From Kribbella sindirgiensis (GTDB lineage: Bacteria > Actinomycetota > Actinomycetes > Propionibacteriales > Kribbellaceae): 64,000 nucleotides of DNA. The stretch spans positions 1 to 64,000 of the forward strand of contig NZ_SJKA01000005.1 in the NCBI RefSeq assembly GCF_004331435.1, written 5' to 3'. The first letter of the stretch is position 1, and every line of letters begins with the position of its first letter. This document shows positions 8,737-17,995 of this stretch, one piece after another. A program made the translations under genes and the position numbers. The notes beneath the pieces were generated by a model that saw only the letters and a list, made by a program, of their open reading frames with translations, searched no databases and was not told the DNA's origin.

Positions 8737-8837
8737 ACTTGCACATCACACGGCCGCCAGGTCCGTGCCACCACCAACCCGATCACCCAGCCGGCCACAC
8801 AACACCCATACCTCCGGCACGAGACGGGATATCCCCT

Positions 8838-8885
8838 GGTGTTGTGGCTCCTCCCCTCGCATACCAACGGAGAAGCCACAACACC
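8838..8885. repeat. 12-bp perfect stem between GGATATCCCC repeats
   Basis: GGTGTTGTGGCT (8838-8849) pairs exactly with AGCCACAACACC (8874-8885). The stem is flanked by GGATATCCCC copies near 8827 and 8889, and CGCATAC/GTATGCG can form an alternative pairing. It lies downstream of the phosphatase gene and could act in its 3' end formation, though no U-run follows. Confidence 0.5.
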
Positions 8886-8974
8886 GACGGATATCCCCTC
8901 GTATGCGGGAGCTCTCGTCGCGCTCGGTCAGGCCAGCCGGAGAGCCAAATATCTCCTCGACGGAGCGGGGTGGG

Positions 8975-10375
8975 TCAGCGCCTCCGGCGCCAGGGGCCGG
9001 TGATCGCGTAGGTGATGCCGGGGGTGTAGACGTTGAAGAACATCGTGCGGCCGTCGGCGGAGAAGCCGGCCCCGGCCAGCTCGCCGTACTCCGGGTCCTC
9101 CGGGGTGCCGTTGTTCACCCGGTTGCGGGCGAACTTGAAGACCTCGCCGTCCTCCGTGGTGCCGAGGATGTGCTGCTCGCCGAGACCGTCCTCGCACATC
9201 ATCAGCCCGCCGTACGGCGACATCGTGATGTTGTCCGGGGCGTCGAACTCGGGGTCGTCCGATCCGGGCGACGGCCGGGTGAAGATCACCTCGAGGCGCA
9301 GGGTCTTCTTCCGCGGGTCGAACCGCCAGACCTGACCGTCGTGATTGACCTTCGGGCCGAGCTCCGTGCGGGCGAACGACGAGACGAAGTACACGCAGCG
9401 GTCCTGTGTCCCCCACCAGCAGCCCTCGAGCTTGTAACCGCCGGTGATCGGCTTGCCGTAGTCCTGCGCGCGGACGGACTCCGTCGTGGCCAGCGGGTCG
9501 GGCACCTTGATCCACTGCACTCCGCCGAACTGGGTTCCCGCCTCCTGGACGACGGACAGGTCGGGCAGCCCCGGGATGTACATCGCCTGCAGTTCCCCAC
9601 CGGCCCGCAGCGAACCCCATCCACCGCGCGGACGGTTCGGCAGGAAACGGTAGAACCCGCCGAGCGGCGCGACGAACGCGTCCTCGGTCTCGTAGACGAT
9701 CCCGGTGGCCGGATCGACCGCGACCGCCTCGTGCTGGAACCGGCCCATCGCGGTCAGCGGGACCGGGTTCTGGTTGCGGCGGTCGTCGTACGGGTCGACC
9801 TCGAAGATGAAGCCGTGGTCCTTGGTGTAGCCGGTGGTCCCGGCCTTCGCCTCGGTCTCCTCACAGGTCAGCCACGTGCGCCACGGCGTGATGCCGCCGG
9901 AGCAGTTGATCGCCGTACCACCGAGGCTCACGAACTCCTGCGTGGCGTTGTTGTGCCGGTCCACGACCAGCGTGCTGGTGCCGCCGGCGCCACCTGGGTC
10001 GTAGGTGCGCTCCGGCGGCGCGACCACCTTGATCGTGGCGGTCGGGCTGCACTCGTGGTTGCGGACCAGGCGGGCGCCGCCGTGCCGGTCCGCGAAGGCG
10101 CCCATACCGTCGAACCGGCTCGGCGTCTTCAGGCCGTCAGGACGGACGGTGCCCTCGCGGGACAGGATCTTGTAGCTGAAACCGCGCGGCAGGTCGAGCA
10201 TGCCGTCGGGGTCCTCGATCAGCGGTCCGTAGCCGATCTTCGGGCCGGATGTGCCGAGCGCGGGCTGGGCGGTGTACAACGCCTCCACCGAGCCCGCGAC
10301 GCTGACCGCGACACCGGCCGCGGCAGCTCGGGTGACGAACTGCCGCCGGGACAGGGGATTCTCGTGAACGGACAC
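8975..10375 (-). CDS. PhoX-type (DUF839) secreted phosphatase
   Basis: The 466-residue protein has a twin-arginine signal (PLSRRQFVTRAAAAG) and then a beta-propeller-like sequence typical of DUF839/PhoX enzymes, including LVRNHECSP, LTCEETEAKAG and PYGGLMMCEDG. PhoX proteins are metal-dependent (calcium/iron) phosphatases exported by Tat that release phosphate from organic esters. The start is GTG 10375 with a good GGAGG site. The gene stands alone, 91 bp from the end of the liv-type operon. Substrate is inferred only from the family, and some DUF839 proteins have no proven activity. Confidence 0.82.
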   Translation of the reverse strand: MSVHENPLSRRQFVTRAAAAGVAVSVAGSVEALYTAQPALGTSGPKIGYGPLIEDPDGMLDLPRGFSYKILSREGTVRPDGLKTPSRFDGMGAFADRHGGARLVRNHECSPTATIKVVAPPERTYDPGGAGGTSTLVVDRHNNATQEFVSLGGTAINCSGGITPWRTWLTCEETEAKAGTTGYTKDHGFIFEVDPYDDRRNQNPVPLTAMGRFQHEAVAVDPATGIVYETEDAFVAPLGGFYRFLPNRPRGGWGSLRAGGELQAMYIPGLPDLSVVQEAGTQFGGVQWIKVPDPLATTESVRAQDYGKPITGGYKLEGCWWGTQDRCVYFVSSFARTELGPKVNHDGQVWRFDPRKKTLRLEVIFTRPSPGSDDPEFDAPDNITMSPYGGLMMCEDGLGEQHILGTTEDGEVFKFARNRVNNGTPEDPEYGELAGAGFSADGRTMFFNVYTPGITYAITGPWRRRR

Positions 10376-10466
10376 GGGTAGGGCCTCCTCGTGGGCGTAA
10401 GGATCTGCCGGTCACCGGTGAACATACGGTGAACGGCAGACGCCTACAAGATGAACCCGTGTGCCG

Positions 10467-11768
10467 TCACTGATAGCAAGGCTTGGTGAAGTCGTACGCC
10501 TTCGCCGTCTTGCCGGTGAAGAAGTCGCGTTCGACCTTGACGCCGGTCGGCGCCGTCGGGTCCACCTTCGAGATGATGCTGCCGCGGAAGACGCGCTCGT
10601 TCGGCTCGCCGCTGAAGCGGCCCGCCTCGGCCGGCAGCATCCCTTCGTAGTCCACGGTCTCCAGTGACTTCACGGCGGCCAGCAGCCCGGCCCGGGTGAG
10701 GTCCTTGGAGTCCACCGCCTTCTGCAGCGCGGCCTTCAGCGGGTACGACCACACCCAGCCGGCCGTGTAGCCGTCGTTCGGTGCGGCCTTGAAGGTCTCC
10801 TGGTTGATCGACTCCCCGAGCGCCTTGTGCCCCGGGGTGTCGGCGCCGTACGGCGCCCACGGTCCGGACTGCCGGTAGAGCGCGGTCAGGGCCGGCGCGG
10901 CCGGGCTCTTCAGCAGGGCCGGGTTCCAGGTCGGGCTGGTGCCGATGAACGGGCTCTTGAACCCGTTCTGCGCGGCGCCGCCGACGATGGTGGCCGCCTC
11001 GGTCGGGCCGGTGGTCAGGATGACCAGATCGGGTTTGGCCGCGAGCAGCTTCTGGATCGCCGCGCCCTGGTTCTCCTGCCCGGGCGCGGTCGGGATGTCG
11101 GTGAACTTCAGCCCGTTGGCCTCGGCCGCGATCTTCGTCCCGGCCGCGGCGTCGTCGCCGTAGTCACCCGGGAAGTGCACCGCGGCGACGCTCTTCGGTT
11201 TCAGCGTCTCGACCGCGAAGTCGACCGAGTTCATCGACTCGAAGCAGTAGTTCGTCCCCGACTCCAGGATCACGTCCTCGAACGCCCACGCCGACGTCCA
11301 GGACGCCGGTACGCCGATCATCCCGCCGGCCTTCAGGTCGCCGAGGATCGCGGCCGTGGTCGGCGAGCCGAGGGTCTGAGCCAGCCCCAGGACGTCGGGC
11401 TTGATCTCGGAGTACACCTCGTTGTGGATCTGCGGGTTGTACTTGTTGTCCTTGACGTACTTCGTCACGTCGACCTCGTAGGCCCCGATCCCGCCGGCCT
11501 TGTTGACCCGCTGCCAGAACGCTTTCTGGCTCTCGGTGATCGGTACGCCGAGCGCCTTGAACGGGCCCTCGGTCAGGTCCGAGATCGAACCGAGGTAGAT
11601 GCAGCCCTTGGTCTTGTCGACCGCGGCCGGGCACGGCTCGGCGGTGACCCCGACGTCGAACTTGACGCCCGACCCGCCCTGCTGCGTCTCCGGGGCGTCG
11701 TTCCGGCACCCCACCAGCACGGCCATCGCCGCGACCAGCGCGACAGCGATTCCCCTCCGAATGCTCAT
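10467..11768 (-). CDS. ABC importer substrate-binding lipoprotein (LivK/LivJ-type)
   Basis: The 433-residue precursor has a lipoprotein signal ending LVGC at residue 21 and a type-I periplasmic-binding fold of the branched-chain amino acid class (Peripla_BP_6-like). It should be tethered outside the membrane and deliver substrate to the LivHM permease encoded upstream. ATG 11768 has an ideal site: the livM stop TAA is part of TAAGGAG, 9 bp before the start. The embedded acyl-CoA ligase gene suggests that the ligand may be a carboxylic acid rather than an amino acid. Last gene of the operon. Confidence 0.88.
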   Translation of the reverse strand: MSIRRGIAVALVAAMAVLVGCRNDAPETQQGGSGVKFDVGVTAEPCPAAVDKTKGCIYLGSISDLTEGPFKALGVPITESQKAFWQRVNKAGGIGAYEVDVTKYVKDNKYNPQIHNEVYSEIKPDVLGLAQTLGSPTTAAILGDLKAGGMIGVPASWTSAWAFEDVILESGTNYCFESMNSVDFAVETLKPKSVAAVHFPGDYGDDAAAGTKIAAEANGLKFTDIPTAPGQENQGAAIQKLLAAKPDLVILTTGPTEAATIVGGAAQNGFKSPFIGTSPTWNPALLKSPAAPALTALYRQSGPWAPYGADTPGHKALGESINQETFKAAPNDGYTAGWVWSYPLKAALQKAVDSKDLTRAGLLAAVKSLETVDYEGMLPAEAGRFSGEPNERVFRGSIISKVDPTAPTGVKVERDFFTGKTAKAYDFTKPCYQ

Positions 11769-11777
11769 CGAAACTCC

Positions 11778-12881
11778 TTAGTGCGAGAACGGCCAGGATT
11801 TCCAATAGGTGCGGAGCCGGATCCAGATCCCGAACAGCCCACGCGGTTCGAAGATCAGGAAGGCGATGATCAGCAGGCCGTAGAGGATCGTCTCGACCTG
11901 GAAGACCGTGATCCCGCCGGCCGCGGAACTGCTGCTGATGAACGGCAGCACGGCCGGGAGTTCGCGGGTGACCCGCGGCAACAGCGTGATGAACAGCGCG
12001 CCGAGTACCGAACCCGAGATGGTGGCGACCCCTCCGATCAGCACCATCGCGATGTACTGCACCGACATGCCGAGGTTGAACGACCCCGGTTCGACGAAGC
12101 CGATCATCACGTACAGCAGCGCGCCCGCGACGCCGGCGTAGAACGACGACACCGCGAACGCGATCATCTTGTAGCGGGTCACGTCGACCCCGATCACCTC
12201 GGCGGCCAGGTCCCGGTCCCGGACCGCGGCCAGCGCCCGGCCGATCCGGGAGCGGACCAGGTTCCGGGCCAGGACGCCGAAGATCACCAGCAGCACGAGC
12301 ATCAGCAGGTACAGCTTCTGCGCCTTGGTGAACAGCGACCCGTCCACCGCGAACTGGATCCCGAACAGCTCCGGTACCGCGGCCGGGCGGCCGACCCCGA
12401 CGCCCCCGGTGAGATCGCGCCAGTGCTTGAACACGTGCTCGCCGATGAACACCAGACCCAGCGTCACCACCGCCAGGTACAACCCGCGCAGCCGGGCCGC
12501 CAGCGGCGCGACGATCAACCCGGCCAGTCCCGCGACCAGACCGGCCGCGAGCAGCCAGATCGGTACCGAGGTGATCCCGAAGCCGATCAGCCGGGTGCTG
12601 TCCGGATCCCCCGACAACGCCGCCGCCGTATAGGCGCCGATGGCGAGGAAGAACGCGTGCCCGAGCGACACCTGCCCGGCGTACCCGGTGACGAGGTTCA
12701 GCCCGATCGCCCCGATCGACGCCACACATGCGGTCGCCAGGACCACCAGCAGGTCGTCGGTCAGCAGGAACGGCAACGACACCGCCACGATCCCGAGCAC
12801 CGAGGTCCAGAACCGCTTCCCCGGCGTGTTCAGCAAGGCTGTGTCCTGCTGGTAGGACAGGTAGAGCAGTGGTCGACTCAT
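11778..12881 (-). CDS. livM: Branched-chain-type ABC permease LivM
   Basis: The 367-residue protein starts MSRPLLYLSYQQDTAL, has about ten hydrophobic segments and carries the permease loop EVIGVDVTRYKMIAFAVS typical of LivM. It pairs with LivH to form the membrane channel of an importer. ATG 12881 overlaps the livH stop by 4 bp (ATGA). The C-terminal tail (FEPRGLFGIWIRLR) is also typical. Ligand specificity cannot be read from the permease. Confidence 0.9.
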   Translation of the reverse strand: MSRPLLYLSYQQDTALLNTPGKRFWTSVLGIVAVSLPFLLTDDLLVVLATACVASIGAIGLNLVTGYAGQVSLGHAFFLAIGAYTAAALSGDPDSTRLIGFGITSVPIWLLAAGLVAGLAGLIVAPLAARLRGLYLAVVTLGLVFIGEHVFKHWRDLTGGVGVGRPAAVPELFGIQFAVDGSLFTKAQKLYLLMLVLLVIFGVLARNLVRSRIGRALAAVRDRDLAAEVIGVDVTRYKMIAFAVSSFYAGVAGALLYVMIGFVEPGSFNLGMSVQYIAMVLIGGVATISGSVLGALFITLLPRVTRELPAVLPFISSSSAAGGITVFQVETILYGLLIIAFLIFEPRGLFGIWIRLRTYWKSWPFSH

Positions 12882-13765
12882 ATTCGCTCCACCTCGCGCG
12901 TGCCGAAGAGTCCGTAGGGTCTGACGAGCACGACGAGGAGCATCAGCAGGTACGGGACGACGAGGAAGAAGTCGCCGCCGAACACCGGGTGCAGGTTGTC
13001 GCCGTAGCTGCCGACGAGCGCCTCGATCACGCCGATCGTCAGCCCTGCGACCACCGCGCCGCCGAGGGAATCCAGGCCGCCGAGGATGATCACCGGCAGC
13101 GCCTTGAGCGCGGTCAGCCAGAGGTTCTGCTCGAGGCCGATGCCGGTCGACAGGAACACCCCGGCCAGCCCGGCGAGGGCGGCCGCGAGTGCCCAGGACA
13201 GCGAGAACACCCGCCCGACCGAGACTCCCTGTGCGAGGGCGACCTCCTGGTCCGACGAGGCCGCGCGCATCGCCAGGCCGGTGCGCGACCAGCGGTAGAA
13301 CGCGAACAGCGCGGCCACCACGATCAGGGTCGTCACGAGTGTCGCGAGATGCCGCTGGTCGATCTTGGCACCCAGTACGTCGACCTGCCGCAGCCCCCAC
13401 GGATCACCCATCTGCCGGATGTCCAGGCCGATGAACGAGTTCACCACCGTCCGGATCACGATGTCGACGCCGAGCGTGATGATCGCGATCACGAACACCG
13501 GTTTGCCGATCATCGGCCGCAACGCCAGCCGTTCGACCACGGCGCCGAGCAGCCCGGTCAGCAGCAGCGCGACCAGGACGGCGACGAAGAAGTTCATCGA
13601 CAGCACCAGATAGCCGGTCAGCAAGGCGCCCGCCATCATGAACGCCGGCTGGGCGAAACTGATCACCCGCATGGACTTGTAGACGATCACGAAACCCAGT
13701 GCCAGCAGGGCGTAGATGGACCCGTTGCCGAGACCGCGGACCACCGTGGCGACGAACTCGTTCAT
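12878..13765 (-). CDS. livH: Branched-chain-type ABC permease LivH
   Basis: The 295-residue membrane protein begins MNEFVATVVRGLGNGSIYALLALG, the standard LivH N-terminus, and includes the loop MRAASSDQEVALAQGVSV that contacts the ATPases. It forms the translocation channel with LivM. Its start overlaps the acyl-CoA ligase stop, and its own stop overlaps the livM start, each by 4 bp. That implies coupled translation through the operon. Confidence 0.9.
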   Translation of the reverse strand: MNEFVATVVRGLGNGSIYALLALGFVIVYKSMRVISFAQPAFMMAGALLTGYLVLSMNFFVAVLVALLLTGLLGAVVERLALRPMIGKPVFVIAIITLGVDIVIRTVVNSFIGLDIRQMGDPWGLRQVDVLGAKIDQRHLATLVTTLIVVAALFAFYRWSRTGLAMRAASSDQEVALAQGVSVGRVFSLSWALAAALAGLAGVFLSTGIGLEQNLWLTALKALPVIILGGLDSLGGAVVAGLTIGVIEALVGSYGDNLHPVFGGDFFLVVPYLLMLLVVLVRPYGLFGTREVERI

Positions 13766-15600
13766 CGGGCACCCCCGCCGTACCCGCCGTACATCGACTC
13801 GACCAGGCCGGCGAACGCGGTCGCGACCGCGGTGCGTTTGACCTTCTGGGTCGCGGTCAGCTCGCCGTCCTCGTGGTCCAGCACCTTCGGCAGCAGCCGG
13901 AACGACCGCACCTGCTCGACGGTGGCGAACCGTTCGTTGACCTCGTCGACGACGCCCTGCACGAGCCCGATCACCTCGGGCTTCGCGGACAGGTCGCCGT
14001 ACGTCGAGTACGGCAGGCGGCGGACCTGCGCCCAGTGCCCGACCGTGTCCGGCTCGATGCCGATCAGCGCGGTGAGGAACTTGCGCCGGTCGCCGATCAC
14101 GACGGCTTCCTTGATGTACGGCGAGGCTTTCAGGGCGTTCTCGAGCTCGGACGGCGCGACGTTCTTGCCGCCCGCGGTGATGATGATGTCCTTCATCCGG
14201 TCGGTGATGCGCAGGTGCGTACCGTCCACCCACTCCCCCACGTCGCCGGTGTGCAGCCAGCCGTCCGGGCCGAGCACTTTCGCGGTCGCCTCCGGGTCCT
14301 GCCAGTAGCCCGCGAACGTCCCCGGATGGCGGGTGAGGATCTCGCCGGTGCTCTCGTCGATCCGTACCTCGACGCCCTCGTGCGGTTCGCCGACCGTGCC
14401 GACCTTGACCCGGCCCGGACGGTTGGCGGTCGCCACCGCGGTGTTCTCGGTCATGCCGTACACCTCGTGCATCGGCAGGCCGAGTCCCATGAAGAACCGC
14501 AGGACCTCGGGCGCGATCGGCGCGGCCCCACAGGCGGCGTACCGGACCTTGCGCAGGCCCACGCGATCCTTCAGCGCGCGGTAGCAGAACAACCAGCCGA
14601 TAGCGTAGACCGCTCGCGAGGCCGCCGTGTGCCGTCCGCCGTTGGCTGCGAGGATGCCGCCGATCCAGTCGGCCCGGCGCAACCAGTAGCCGCCGACCAG
14701 GCGCTTGACCGGGTCCGCGGACTCGATCCGGATCTGCACACCGGCCGCGATCTTCTCCCAGATCCGCGGTACGCCGAACAGGACGGTCGGCTGTACCTCG
14801 TGCAGATTGGTCGCGACCGTCTCGATCGACTCGGCGAAGTGCACGCAGACGCCGGCCCCGGCGCCGAACCAGCCGCTGAAGATCCGCTCGGCGACATGGC
14901 ACAACGGCAGGTAGGACAGCACGCTGTCGCGCGGGGACGGCGGCGGCGCGGTGAAGCCGCCGCGCTCGACCAGCTCCTGGATCGCGAAGTCGACGTTCGC
15001 GCCGGTCAGCATCACGCCCTTCGGCGGTCCGGTGGTCCCGGAGGTGTAGATCAGCGTCACCACGTCGTCCGGGCGGGCGTCGATCATCCGTTGCGCCACG
15101 GCGTTCGGGTGGGCCGCGCGGTGCTCGGTGCCGAGGGCAAGGAAGTCGGGCCAGGCGATCAGCCGCGGGTCGTCGTACCGGTAGCGGATGCCGCGCGGCT
15201 CGACGTACACGATGTGCCGCAGCTCGGGCAGGTCGTCGACCGCGAGCGCCTTGTCGACCTGCTCCTGGTCCTCGGCGATCAGCACCTTCGCCCCGGAGTG
15301 CCGGAGCAGGTAGCCGACCTCGGCGACCGGGTTGGTCGGGTACAGGCCGACGGTGGCGGCGCGGACGGCGACCGTGCCGACATCGGTGTAGAGCCACTCG
15401 CGCCGGTTCTCCGAGTGGATCGCGACCCGGTCGCCAGGTTCGATGCCGAGGGCAATCAGCGCGTGCCCGACCAACTCGGCGGTGTCCCAGTACTGCAGCC
15501 AGCTGACCTGCTGCCAGATGCCCAGATCCTTTTCCCGCAAGGCGATTCCGCCCGGGGTCTTCCGGGCCCGTTCCCGGACCCGGGTGGCGATCGTGCTCAT
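13762..15600 (-). CDS. Long-chain acyl-CoA synthetase embedded in an ABC importer operon
   Basis: The 612-residue adenylate-forming enzyme activates a carboxylic acid with ATP to an acyl-AMP and then to acyl-CoA. Motifs seen are YTSGTTGPPKG (phosphate binding), YGMTENTA, TGDVGEW and GGKNVAPSELE near the C-terminus. Size and motif order fit the FAA1-like long-chain group. It lies between livG and livH with 4-bp overlaps on both sides. Activation of the imported compound as it enters the cell (vectorial acylation) is therefore a reasonable inference. Whether the acid is a fatty, aromatic or cyclic acid cannot be told. Confidence 0.9.
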   Translation of the reverse strand: MSTIATRVRERARKTPGGIALREKDLGIWQQVSWLQYWDTAELVGHALIALGIEPGDRVAIHSENRREWLYTDVGTVAVRAATVGLYPTNPVAEVGYLLRHSGAKVLIAEDQEQVDKALAVDDLPELRHIVYVEPRGIRYRYDDPRLIAWPDFLALGTEHRAAHPNAVAQRMIDARPDDVVTLIYTSGTTGPPKGVMLTGANVDFAIQELVERGGFTAPPPSPRDSVLSYLPLCHVAERIFSGWFGAGAGVCVHFAESIETVATNLHEVQPTVLFGVPRIWEKIAAGVQIRIESADPVKRLVGGYWLRRADWIGGILAANGGRHTAASRAVYAIGWLFCYRALKDRVGLRKVRYAACGAAPIAPEVLRFFMGLGLPMHEVYGMTENTAVATANRPGRVKVGTVGEPHEGVEVRIDESTGEILTRHPGTFAGYWQDPEATAKVLGPDGWLHTGDVGEWVDGTHLRITDRMKDIIITAGGKNVAPSELENALKASPYIKEAVVIGDRRKFLTALIGIEPDTVGHWAQVRRLPYSTYGDLSAKPEVIGLVQGVVDEVNERFATVEQVRSFRLLPKVLDHEDGELTATQKVKRTAVATAFAGLVESMYGGYGGGAR

Positions 15601-16418
15601 GGCGTCACCCGGTGTTCCTCGCCCAGGTAGGCGCGCACCACGTCGGGATCGGTCGCCACCTCCCGCGGCGTACCGGTGCGGATCGGCTTGCCGAAGTCGA
15701 TCACCATGATCCGGTCGGCCAGATCCATCACCAGGCCCATGTCGTGCTCGACCATCACCATCGGCAACCCCAGTTCGTCGCGGATGTCGAGGATGAACCG
15801 GGCCATGCCCTCGGTCTCCTCCAGGTTCATCCCGGCGACCGGTTCGTCCAGCAGCAACAGCTTCGGCTCGGACGCGAGCGCGCGACCCAGTTCGACCCGC
15901 TTCTGGATGCCGTACGGCAGCAGTCCGACCGGGAGCCGGCGCCACGGGGCGAGCTCGAGGAAGTCGACGATCTCCTCGACGGCGAGGCGGTTCGCGAGCT
16001 CGTTGCGCCGGGCCTTGCCGAGCCACGCGAACGCGGCGAGGACGCCGTACGGGTGATGGAGGTGCCGGCCGAGCATCAGGTTGTCCAGCACCGTCAGGTT
16101 GGAGAACAGCTCGATGTTCTGGAAGGTCCGGGCGACACCCAGGCGCGCGATCGCGTGCGGGCGACGGCCGATCAGGTCCTCGGCACCGAACCGGACGGTG
16201 CCCTGCTGCGGCCGATAGACGCCGGACAGCACGTTGAAGATCGAGGTCTTGCCGGCGCCGTTCGGCCCGATCACCGCGAACAGCTCGCCGGCGTTCACCG
16301 TGAAGCTCACCCCGTTGAGGGCCGTCACCCCGTCGAACCCGAGCACAACGTCCTCGAAGGTGAGCACCGGAGTCGCTTCCTCCGTGCTCGCACTCTGCCG
16401 CGCGTCGGTCGCCGTCAT
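15597..16418 (-). CDS. livG: Branched-chain-type ABC ATPase LivG
   Basis: The 273-residue ATPase has Walker A GPNGAGKTS, Walker B LLLLDEPVAGMN and the LivG-specific C-terminus (YLGEEHRVTP). The characteristic signature loop is degenerate: the protein reads LLPYGIQKRVELGRAL instead of the usual LSGGQ-type motif, as is normal for LivG proteins. ATG 16418 overlaps the livF stop by 4 bp, and this start is preferred to an ATG three codons upstream because it keeps the coupling seen throughout the operon. Confidence 0.9.
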   Translation of the reverse strand: MTATDARQSASTEEATPVLTFEDVVLGFDGVTALNGVSFTVNAGELFAVIGPNGAGKTSIFNVLSGVYRPQQGTVRFGAEDLIGRRPHAIARLGVARTFQNIELFSNLTVLDNLMLGRHLHHPYGVLAAFAWLGKARRNELANRLAVEEIVDFLELAPWRRLPVGLLPYGIQKRVELGRALASEPKLLLLDEPVAGMNLEETEGMARFILDIRDELGLPMVMVEHDMGLVMDLADRIMVIDFGKPIRTGTPREVATDPDVVRAYLGEEHRVTP

Positions 16419-17200
16419 GAGAGCCAACGCTTCCGGCGGCGGTAGTGCTTGACGTCCCGGAAGGACTTCGCGGAGCCTTCGGCGCCGAGACCGAGGTAGA
16501 ACTCGCGAACGTCGCCGTCGGCAAGCAGTTCCGCGGCGGGTTTGTCCATCACCATCGTGCCGTTCTCCAGCACGTAACCGTGTTCGGCGATCGACAACGC
16601 CATCGCCGCGTTCTGCTCGACCAGCAGAACCGTCGTACCGTCCTGGTTGATCTGCACGATCACGTCCCGGATCTGCTGGACGATCATCGGCGCCAGGCCG
16701 AGACTCGGCTCGTCCAGCAGCAGGTACTTCGGATCCGACATCAGCGCCCGGCCGATCGCGAGCATCTGCTGCTCGCCGCCGGACAGGTAGCCCGCGAGCT
16801 GGCGGCGGCGGTCGGCCAGCACCGGGAACAACTGGTACGTCCGGTCCAGGTTCGCCTTGATCGACCGCGGGCTGACGTGCCCGCCGATCCGCAGGTTCTC
16901 CTCGACCGTGAGGTCGGCCAGGATACGCCGGCCCTCCATCACCTGCTTGATGCCCAGGGCAGCGATCCGGCTGGCGCCGTAGGTGTGGATCGGCTCTCCG
17001 TCGAGGGTGACCGCCCCCCGCCGGACCGCGCCGTCATGGACGTCGAGCAGCCCCGAGAACGCGCGCAGCAAGGTGGACTTGCCGGCGCCGTTCGCCCCCA
17101 GCAGCGCGACGATCCGCCCCTGCGGAACCTCGAGGCCGACGCCCCGCAGCACCAGCATCACATCGTCGTAGACGACCTCGAGATTCTTCGCCGCCAGCAC
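16415..17200 (-). CDS. livF: Branched-chain-type ABC ATPase LivF
   Basis: LivF is the second ATPase of the importer. It has Walker A GANGAGKST, signature LSGGEQQMLAIGRAL, Walker B YLLLDEPSLG and the switch histidine region VLLVEQN. The start chosen is GTG 17200 behind AAAGGGGG, giving 261 residues. A TTG at 17227 would add nine residues. It is the first gene of the operon, with its promoter in the 126 bp before it. The C-terminal tail after residue 240 (SAKSFRDVKHYRRRKRW) is longer and more basic than usual. Confidence 0.9.
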   Translation of the reverse strand: MLAAKNLEVVYDDVMLVLRGVGLEVPQGRIVALLGANGAGKSTLLRAFSGLLDVHDGAVRRGAVTLDGEPIHTYGASRIAALGIKQVMEGRRILADLTVEENLRIGGHVSPRSIKANLDRTYQLFPVLADRRRQLAGYLSGGEQQMLAIGRALMSDPKYLLLDEPSLGLAPMIVQQIRDVIVQINQDGTTVLLVEQNAAMALSIAEHGYVLENGTMVMDKPAAELLADGDVREFYLGLGAEGSAKSFRDVKHYRRRKRWLS

Positions 17201-17334
17201 CCGGCCCCCTTTGTGGAGGTTCCCCAACCAGCATCTTGGCGAGTGAGTGTGACAGCACCGGTGGCAAGATTGAAGTCCTCGCAGCCCGGAAATCGGACAC
17301 AGCTACGCAACCGTGACCGACCGTCAGGGGTGAA

Positions 17335-17352
17335 ACCAGTTATGCAACTGGT
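17335..17352 (-). terminator. Hairpin after hisH
   Basis: ACCAGTT (17335-17341) and AACTGGT (17346-17352) form a 7-bp stem with a 4-nt loop directly after the hisH stop. There is only a short T-stretch after it. It probably marks the end of the his transcript before the liv-type promoter region. Confidence 0.5.
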
Positions 17353-17353
17353 C

Positions 17354-17995
17354 TTATAACGATCGAACCCAGTTGGCGAGCAGATCGGCGCCGGCGTCAC
17401 CGGACTTCTCCGGGTGGAACTGAGTGGCCGAGAGCGGTCCGTTCTCGACGGCCGCGACGAACCGGTCGGCGCCGTACGTCGTCCAGGTCACCAGCGGGGC
17501 GACCGACTCGCGGGCGTCCACCAGTTGCCACTCGCGCACGCCGTACGAGTGCACGAAGTAGAAACGTTCCTTCTCGATGCCGTCGAACAGCGTCGTACCG
17601 CCGGGAACGTCGACCGTGTTCCAGCCCATGTGCGGGACCGGCTGGTCGTTCTTCGGCTGCAGACGCTCGACGGTACCGGGCCACTGCTCGCAGCCCTCGG
17701 TCTCGACGCCGTGCTCGATGCCCCGGGCGAACAGGATCTGCATGCCCACGCAGATCCCGAGCACCGGACGCCCGCCGGTCAGCCGGCGGTCGACCGCGAC
17801 ATCGCCACGGACCGACTTCAGCCCGGTCATACAGGCCTCGAAGGCGCCGACGCCTGGCACGAGCAGACCGTCCGCGTTGCAGGCCGCGTCGAAGTCGGAG
17901 GTCACCGTGACGTCGGCGCCGACGCGTTGCAGCGCGCGCTCCCCCGACCGGATGTTGCCGGACCCGTAGTCGAGCAGAACAACCTTTTTGCTCAC
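17354..17995 (-). CDS. hisH: Imidazole glycerol phosphate synthase glutaminase subunit HisH
   Basis: HisH is a class-I glutamine amidotransferase that feeds ammonia to HisF in histidine synthesis. The 213-residue protein shows [11 protein letters not shown], the nucleophile motif GICVGMQ and the histidine-glutamate pair in QFHPEKSG, so the catalytic triad is complete. The start at 17995 overlaps hisB by 4 bp. HisF, its obligate partner, and hisA are not encoded next to it: a hairpin and a transport operon follow instead. Confidence 0.95.
   Translation of the reverse strand: MSKKVVLLDYGSGNIRSGERALQRVGADVTVTSDFDAACNADGLLVPGVGAFEACMTGLKSVRGDVAVDRRLTGGRPVLGICVGMQILFARGIEHGVETEGCEQWPGTVERLQPKNDQPVPHMGWNTVDVPGGTTLFDGIEKERFYFVHSYGVREWQLVDARESVAPLVTWTTYGADRFVAAVENGPLSATQFHPEKSGDAGADLLANWVRSL

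Larger units (their letters stand above)
8430..8974. other. Convergent intergenic region rich in dyads
   Basis: This 545-bp gap between the DUF4439 gene and the phosphatase gene has no convincing coding sequence. It contains the ATTTGCCTGG hairpin element (8495-8567), the second MITE-like element (8649-8736) and a 12-bp-stem hairpin (8838-8885), each listed separately. Frames crossing it are interrupted or lack coding character. Confidence 0.65.
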
